Below, piece by piece: positions 6,500-10,886 of a DNA stretch of 10,886 bases (position 1 is its first letter; each line of letters opens with the position of its first letter). The stretch comes from JBEINZ01 sp040377825 (GTDB lineage Bacteria; Pseudomonadota; Alphaproteobacteria; Rhizobiales; Ancalomicrobiaceae), in assembly GCA_040377825.1 (NCBI GenBank), contig JBEINZ010000089.1:1-10886 (forward strand), given 5' to 3'. The notes under the pieces were generated by a model, which searched no databases, was not told the DNA's origin, and was given only the letters and a program-made list of their open reading frames with translations. The translations under genes were made by a program, and so were the position numbers.

Positions 6500-9400
6500 T
6501 CAATTACGCGGGCCGTAGCTGAGCGGCTCCGACGCATCGTCGACCTTGTATTCGAAGATCCGCCTGAAAATGCCGGGTGCGATCGCCGAAATCGGGTTGA
6601 ACTGGAGCACGGGATCGTCGACCGGGCCGATAACACGGAACGTCACGCCGACAAGCCCCTCGTTGCGACCCGCGCCAGCGATTTCGCCAAAGATCGGGAT
6701 GCGACTTACAAGATTGTTGAGTCCGTAAAGGGGAATAAAGGTTCCGGCGACTTGGAGACGCTGATTGTTCAAGTCGATCTGGCCGTTCATTGTCGCGCCG
6801 GTCCCCGGGCCCTTGGCAATGCCGTCTGTCAGAGTGATTGCGCCCTTGCGGAGGGCGAACCTGACGGAGAAGCGATCAAACATGGCCCCCTCGGAGATCG
6901 GCGCGCTTTTCACCGCGACTTGGCGAACCCCGTCCGCGTTCGTCTCGAGGGTCGCAACGCGATCACCGCGCGCTTGCGACTCGAGCTTGAAGCCGACAAT
7001 GCGCACTTCGCCGTCGGCGTCCCCCTGTCCGCCGAGCACGGCCGATAGCTGTAGGGAACCGCCGCGTATTCGATCGTAGAGATCGAGAAACGCAAGTGTG
7101 GCGCCAGCATCATCGGACTGCACCGTCAGAATGCGCCGGCCACTGGAATCCGTCTTAATCGCGAGATCGATCGATCGTCCGCCGGGCACGCGACCGGTCA
7201 GCTTGAGGCTGGTGACCGACTGCGAGCGTGTCTGCGCCTCGATAAGCACGTCGGTGAGCACCACGTCATTAAAACCAATGAGCCGCGCCGCTCGCGCCTT
7301 AATATTGAAATCGCTCTGTTTTTTCGGATCGACCTCGGGCAGCTTGTTCGCCATCTTGATCGATTGCAGGAGACCGCGAATGTCGAAGCTCGAGGCTTCC
7401 CAGTTCGCGGTCAAAACCTGATCGGTACCGCGTTGCAGTTTGAATTTGGATTCATCGCCCTTCCGTAAGGCAAACCGTTGGATGTCGGCCGTGGCAAGTC
7501 GCTTGTCCTTGTCGACCGTGATCGCGCCCTTGATCTGCAACCCTTCCGATTCAACGGTCAAATTGTCGATTCTCGCGCCCGTCTCGTCCTCGGTTAGATC
7601 CAGCGAAGCCTTGGCCGGCACGCCGGCGCCTTTGGTCCAGCCAAACTGCGGGATCACAAGCCGCGCACCAGTCAGATCCGCGACCATCCGCTTTTGCTGA
7701 TCATTCGATCCAGGCTGAGCAACCTCCAGCTTCATCGTACCGGTAACCAATCCGGCCATGTCGAGCCCCAGGCGCTGGCGTGCGGCATCGTCGAGCGTCA
7801 GCGCGAAGTCGCGACGTTCTGGGGCGTTGGAACCATCGCTTGGCTGAAACACGTTGACGTCAGCCACCACGCCGTCGATACGGGCTTTGCCCGTGACGGT
7901 GTATCCCTTTGTGTCAGCATTGACTTTCAGGTTAGCGTCTTGGAATTTTCGGCCAAGAATTGGGTTCGGGCTGGCAAACTTGTCGAGTGTTGCCTCGAAA
8001 CGATAGTCCAGGTCGTTGGGTGGCATATCTCGCTCGAAGGTCACGTCAATGCGACCTCGTATATCGGCAATGCCCGTCAGCCCATCAGCCTTGACATTGG
8101 CCGCATCAAGCACTCGTAGCGGCTCGGAATTCAAGATTTCCGCAATTCCAGCCGCCTCGCCTGAAATGCGCAGGTCCATGGCGGATCGAGAGTGTTTGAC
8201 GAAAGCGTTCGGCAACGCGAAGCGGAACATACCGATTGTCGGCCTGCGTGGGGCGCGCGTCGCTATAACACCTTTCTCAACAGTTGCTTCGAAGCGCTTG
8301 TTATCCATGGCAAAATTGCCTTCGACACCGGTTACGCGCGGAAGCTCGCCAAGCGTGCGGGCAGTCGCGCCGTCGAACCGGCCCTTGAGGCTCACCGCAT
8401 TTCCCGGCCATTCTGCGGGGTCGAGACGCAGCGGGATCTGGATTTTGGCAAGAACATCGGTGATCCGACCCTCTTCAACGTTTTCCAAAAACCAGCGGCG
8501 CGCGTCAAAGGCCATGAAATGCGGCCAAACGCGCTTGATAATCGCAGTATCAGCGGGCGAGAACACAGTGTTTGCAATCAAAGGCAATTGTGAATCGGCA
8601 AAATCCAGATAGCCGACGGACCTAAGCTGAGCGCCGGTTACCGTCAGATGGAAGTCGTCGATCGAAAAAAGGCGCCTGGGTACATCATATCGGCCGATGA
8701 ACTTGAAGCCCTCGACGGCAACCGGTGCACCCGGGACATCGCGAGGGTTAAGCGAGCCGCCGTCGGCTTGCAGATCAATTGACCAAACTTCCGCCCCACC
8801 GGCAACGGGAGGCTGGATGGTGCCCTTAACTCCAAGCGTGCTCGGCCCAACGGAAAAGCTGGCTGTCTCCAGATTGAACCGTTCGAGGGCGGGATCCCAA
8901 GACACCGAAATGCGCCCTTCGTCGATCAGCAGTTCCTCTTCGGGTTCGCGGCCGAAACGGAACGGTCCGGCACCGACGCGCAAATCGAGACGGGCGCCGG
9001 TGACCAGATCCTTGGCGTCATAGATAAAAGATATGCTCGGGTAGAGCGGCATTCCGACCCGCAATTTCGGATCGTCGAGCCCGGCCACGTCGCGTAGCGT
9101 TACGTCGTCGGCCGTCAAGACGATGTTGCGCGTTCCGTCCGGCGCAGTCGCATAGCGTGAACGCATAGTCCAACGCCCGACTTCACCCTGTGCGCTAATC
9201 ATGCTGTCGGCGGTGCCCCCACCGATACCAAATATTGTGGTCGCATCGACGTCTCGGAGTCGGATGCGTCGCACGCCGTTGCCTTCGTCCGGGCGTATGA
9301 CTTCAACGGATCCGTTACGGGCATTGATGGTCCGGATACCACTGCGTTCAATGAGTCGGATACCGCTCGACATGGTGCGTGCGAGAGCGGACAACTGGGC

Positions 9401-9997
9401 GATTGTCGTCGGCGCGGGTTTTGGACTCGCGCCACCGGGCATACTTGATTCGGGTTCTGCGACGGACTCGGTAGGCTGACTTGTGTCCGCCAAAGCTGCG
9501 GCACCCGTGATCTGCTGGTCCTGCCGCGAAGTCGCGACCGCCTCGCTCTGCCTCTCCTGCGCGCGCCGCCTCGTCTCCAAAACGGCGGTATCGATAAATA
9601 TGACAGGGCTATCAAGATCAAGGCTCGCGGGCTTCACCGAACCAATAAGCAGCGGGAGCGTCTGTAAGGCAATTCTCGCGGTCGGAATCCGAATTGAAAA
9701 ACCGGCGTCGGCATGGCCGATCGAGATACCGCCAAGTTCGATAGCAAGGCCACCTTCCCAGCGGACCTCCGCGCGATCGATTTTGGCGGGCACCCCACCA
9801 TGTACATCTGACAATATGCCTTCGGCAAATCGCGCCGCTTCGCTTACGTCCATCGGTCCCAAAAGAAGTCGGAACAAAAACAGTCCAACCATAGCGGCAG
9901 CGAGCCCGAGCACGAAGGCTATCGAGATCGCAAAAATCTTCGTAAGTCGACGGCTGGCGCGCGTGTTGGACAACGCAACTTTTCTGGGTTCGCTCAT
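6500..9997 (-). CDS. AsmA/YhdP-like envelope protein with one N-terminal TM segment
   Basis: A 1165-residue protein of the AsmA superfamily: a long repetitive beta-rich groove anchored to the inner membrane, projecting into the periplasm. Relatives such as YhdP and TamB are implicated in moving phospholipids to the outer membrane. Seen here: a basic N-terminus, one hydrophobic helix (about residues 20-46), an AsmA-like region, a Ser/Ala/Pro/Gln-rich linker (about 148-200), long beta-rich central domains (DUF3971-like), and the characteristic C-terminus (about 1085-1148) GTFIPLYGLNN, SRIPIFG, GVTFRVIGPVDDPVLQFNP and IAPGIFRRIFEY. I chose ATG 9997 because MSEPRKVALS leads directly into the TM segment. 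A TTG at 10123 would add 42 residues of unlikely composition, although an AGGGGG precedes it. The gene is alone on its strand, convergent with tyrS and divergent from bcp. The exact subfamily (YhdP versus another AsmA member) is not settled by eye. Confidence 0.93.
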   Translation of the reverse strand: MSEPRKVALSNTRASRRLTKIFAISIAFVLGLAAAMVGLFLFRLLLGPMDVSEAARFAEGILSDVHGGVPAKIDRAEVRWEGGLAIELGGISIGHADAGFSIRIPTARIALQTLPLLIGSVKPASLDLDSPVIFIDTAVLETRRRAQERQSEAVATSRQDQQITGAAALADTSQPTESVAEPESSMPGGASPKPAPTTIAQLSALARTMSSGIRLIERSGIRTINARNGSVEVIRPDEGNGVRRIRLRDVDATTIFGIGGGTADSMISAQGEVGRWTMRSRYATAPDGTRNIVLTADDVTLRDVAGLDDPKLRVGMPLYPSISFIYDAKDLVTGARLDLRVGAGPFRFGREPEEELLIDEGRISVSWDPALERFNLETASFSVGPSTLGVKGTIQPPVAGGAEVWSIDLQADGGSLNPRDVPGAPVAVEGFKFIGRYDVPRRLFSIDDFHLTVTGAQLRSVGYLDFADSQLPLIANTVFSPADTAIIKRVWPHFMAFDARRWFLENVEEGRITDVLAKIQIPLRLDPAEWPGNAVSLKGRFDGATARTLGELPRVTGVEGNFAMDNKRFEATVEKGVIATRAPRRPTIGMFRFALPNAFVKHSRSAMDLRISGEAAGIAEILNSEPLRVLDAANVKADGLTGIADIRGRIDVTFERDMPPNDLDYRFEATLDKFASPNPILGRKFQDANLKVNADTKGYTVTGKARIDGVVADVNVFQPSDGSNAPERRDFALTLDDAARQRLGLDMAGLVTGTMKLEVAQPGSNDQQKRMVADLTGARLVIPQFGWTKGAGVPAKASLDLTEDETGARIDNLTVESEGLQIKGAITVDKDKRLATADIQRFALRKGDESKFKLQRGTDQVLTANWEASSFDIRGLLQSIKMANKLPEVDPKKQSDFNIKARAARLIGFNDVVLTDVLIEAQTRSQSVTSLKLTGRVPGGRSIDLAIKTDSSGRRILTVQSDDAGATLAFLDLYDRIRGGSLQLSAVLGGQGDADGEVRIVGFKLESQARGDRVATLETNADGVRQVAVKSAPISEGAMFDRFSVRFALRKGAITLTDGIAKGPGTGATMNGQIDLNNQRLQVAGTFIPLYGLNNLVSRIPIFGEIAGAGRNEGLVGVTFRVIGPVDDPVLQFNPISAIAPGIFRRIFEYKVDDASEPLSYGPRN

Positions 9998-10238
9998 GCC
10001 GATGTCTCGCAGGCCGCAGATTGTCCGTTTCCACAAGCCCCGCGATGATACGCTCGAAGGCGATGGCCAAGCAGCGGAAGGGCAGCTATCCGGTGCAAAT
10101 TCATCCCCTTCCGACAGGGGCAAATGCCCCCTGCGTTCATGAAAAGCTCGAATTGAATCAACAATCCGAAACGGTGACGGAACCTTAAACTAACAGCTCC
10201 TATTTGTGACCATTCAAACGAGACGAAAGGAAGGCGAT
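9998..10238. promoter_or_regulatory. Divergent region between the AsmA-like gene and bcp
   Basis: A 241-base stretch between two starts facing away from each other. It should hold both promoters, but I found no good -35/-10 pair for either gene. It contains overlapping hairpins at 10105-10133 and, on the bcp side, the bases TTGAATCAACAA (10153-10164) and an AT-richer segment CCTTAAACTAAC. Bases 9998-10123 are open in the AsmA frame and could be coding if a TTG start is used. Confidence 0.5.
10105..10133 (-). promoter_or_regulatory. Two mutually exclusive GC hairpins upstream of the AsmA-like gene
   Basis: One stem pairs CCCCT (10105-10109) with AGGGG (10116-10120) around a 6-base loop. The other pairs GGGGC (10117-10121) with GCCCC (10126-10130) around AAAT, and extends with one bulged C to CAG/CTG (10115-10133). 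Both use the same G4 block, so only one can form. The structures cover the possible TTG start at 10123 and its AGGGGG sequence. No T run follows on either strand. Confidence 0.45.
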
Positions 10239-10703
10239 ATGGCTTTGAATGCTGGCGATAAGGCCCCCGATTTCGACCTTTTGACCGACGGAGGCGGACA
10301 TATCAGTTCGGCCGATCTCTCCGGCAAGTCCTTTGTCATCTACTTCTACCCCAAGGATGATACCAGTGGTTGCACGAAGGAGGCTCAGGCCTTCTCAAGC
10401 TTATTGGGCGAATTCGAATCGATCGGCGTGCCCGTGATCGGCGTTTCGCCGGACAGCGTCAAAAGCCACGACAAATTCCGGACCAAATACGCTCTGACGA
10501 TCCGCCTAGCGGCCGACGAAAGCCATGCCACCATCGAAGCCTTCGGCGCTTGGGCCGAAAAATCGATGTATGGCAAGAAGTACATGGGCGTCGAACGCTC
10601 GACCTTTCTGGTTGGCAAGGACGGTCGGATTGCTCGGGCATGGCCGAAGGTAAAGGTCGATGGCCACGCCGAGGAAGTGCTCGCCGCAGCGAAGGCCCTC
10701 TGA
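10239..10703 (+). CDS. bcp: Bcp/PrxQ-type peroxiredoxin, single cysteine
   Basis: Thiol peroxidase that reduces hydrogen peroxide and organic hydroperoxides in the cytosol. The 154-residue product has the thioredoxin-fold AhpC/TSA layout: GDKAPDFDLLTDGG, VIYFYPKDDTSGCTKEA with peroxidatic Cys45 (the Pro38-Thr42-Cys45 active-site pattern is kept), VIGVSPDS, KYALTIRLAADE and RSTFLVGKDGRIARAWPKV. Cys45 is the only cysteine in the protein. The position of E. coli Bcp Cys50 is Gln50, so resolution must use an external thiol. The sequence TSGC replaces the more common TPGC. The ATG at 10239 has a strong AAAGGAAGG site at 10226-10234, whereas the upstream in-frame GTG at 10206 has none. It is divergent from the AsmA-like gene and followed by a strong hairpin, so it is probably monocistronic. 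Confidence 0.96.
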   Translation: MALNAGDKAPDFDLLTDGGGHISSADLSGKSFVIYFYPKDDTSGCTKEAQAFSSLLGEFESIGVPVIGVSPDSVKSHDKFRTKYALTIRLAADESHATIEAFGAWAEKSMYGKKYMGVERSTFLVGKDGRIARAWPKVKVDGHAEEVLAAAKAL

Positions 10704-10716
10704 TTCTCTACGACAT

Positions 10717-10744
10717 TTTGCTGGGTCGTCCGCGGCCCAGCAAA
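10717..10744 (+). terminator. Strong hairpin after bcp, no U tract
   Basis: TTTGCTGGG (10717-10725) pairs perfectly with CCCAGCAAA (10736-10744) around a 10-base loop, starting 13 bases after the bcp stop. It is well placed as a 3' end structure. However, the T bases lie on the 5' side and the A bases on the 3' side, and no T run follows directly. It is therefore not a textbook intrinsic terminator; it may act with Rho or protect the mRNA end. Confidence 0.5.
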
Positions 10745-10755
10745 GTGTGCGACCT

Positions 10756-10886
10756 CGTCAAATGACGCATATATATTATTCTTTTTTTTGAATTTAAAAG
10801 AAATACAAAGATCTCGTTAACCTTAATAGAGTGTAATTGCCTTGGGTGGGATTTTCTGCCGCTTTCGCGTCCTGAGGCGTAAGACA
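10756..10886. promoter_or_regulatory. AT-rich non-coding stretch at the right edge
   Basis: No coding region is supported here. A short palindrome CGTCAAATGACG (10756-10767) precedes an AT-rich segment (about 10769-10838) that stands out from the GC-rich surroundings. It holds T8 (10782-10789), an inverted repeat TTCTTTT/AAAAGAA (10779-10785 and 10796-10802) and TTAACCTTAA (10817-10826). The last bases return to higher GC. The likeliest role is the promoter region of a gene beyond the right edge, possibly combined with late termination of bcp transcription at the T8 run. Confidence 0.4.

Noticed and set aside
9483..10142. Plus-strand open frame (219 codons) ahead of bcp
   Set aside because: Most of it is antisense to the AsmA-like gene, it is Ser/Arg/Ala-rich, and it has no ribosome site or family match.
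10756..10789. Intrinsic terminator made of CGTCAAATGACG and the T8 run
   Set aside because: The stem is only 4-5 bp and lies 14 bases before the T run, too weak and too far for a standard intrinsic terminator.
10817..10826. TTAACCTTAA as a CtrA binding site
   Set aside because: Only half-sites are present; the consensus spacing of seven bases between TTAA blocks is not met.

Overview
The window looks like a chromosomal core-gene segment from an alphaproteobacterium, most likely of the Hyphomicrobiales (rhizobial) type. The evidence is the GC-rich coding sequence, a SUF operon headed by an IscS/NifS-like cysteine desulfurase, a tyrosyl-tRNA synthetase with a KMGKS loop, a long AsmA-like protein with the alphaproteobacterial C-terminal signature, and a single-cysteine Bcp peroxiredoxin. 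This placement is inferred from protein style; no rRNA or other marker is present.

Layout. Positions 1-3372, minus strand: part of a SUF iron-sulfur cluster assembly operon, transcribed right to left as cysteine desulfurase, sufB, then sufC (cut by the window edge). The desulfurase supplies persulfide sulfur and SufB with the SufC ATPase forms the scaffold; sufD, a SufS-type desulfurase and others would be expected beyond the left edge. Positions 3373-3638 are a divergent intergenic region. Positions 3639-5115, plus strand: a small alpha/beta hydrolase (COG2945 type) and, overlapping its stop codon by GTGA, a dapB-family reductase gene that is broken twice, by a TGA inside the dinucleotide-binding glycine motif and by a 1-base deletion near its middle. 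Positions 5216-6469, plus strand: tyrS, preceded by a 100-base leader with stacked, mutually exclusive GC hairpins. Positions 6500-9997, minus strand: a large single-TM AsmA/YhdP-like protein, convergent with tyrS. Positions 10239-10703, plus strand: a Bcp-type peroxiredoxin, divergent from the AsmA-like gene. Positions 10704-10886 hold no gene: a strong hairpin, then an AT-rich stretch that probably belongs to the promoter of the next gene.

Functionally this is housekeeping DNA: Fe-S assembly, translation, envelope lipid homeostasis and peroxide defence. I see no mobile element, CRISPR array, toxin-antitoxin pair, defence island, tRNA or rRNA, and no evidence of a new multi-gene system. The most notable item is the decaying dapB-like gene, whose family variant also lacks the usual catalytic histidine pair. 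Next come the leader structures in front of tyrS and in front of the AsmA-like gene.
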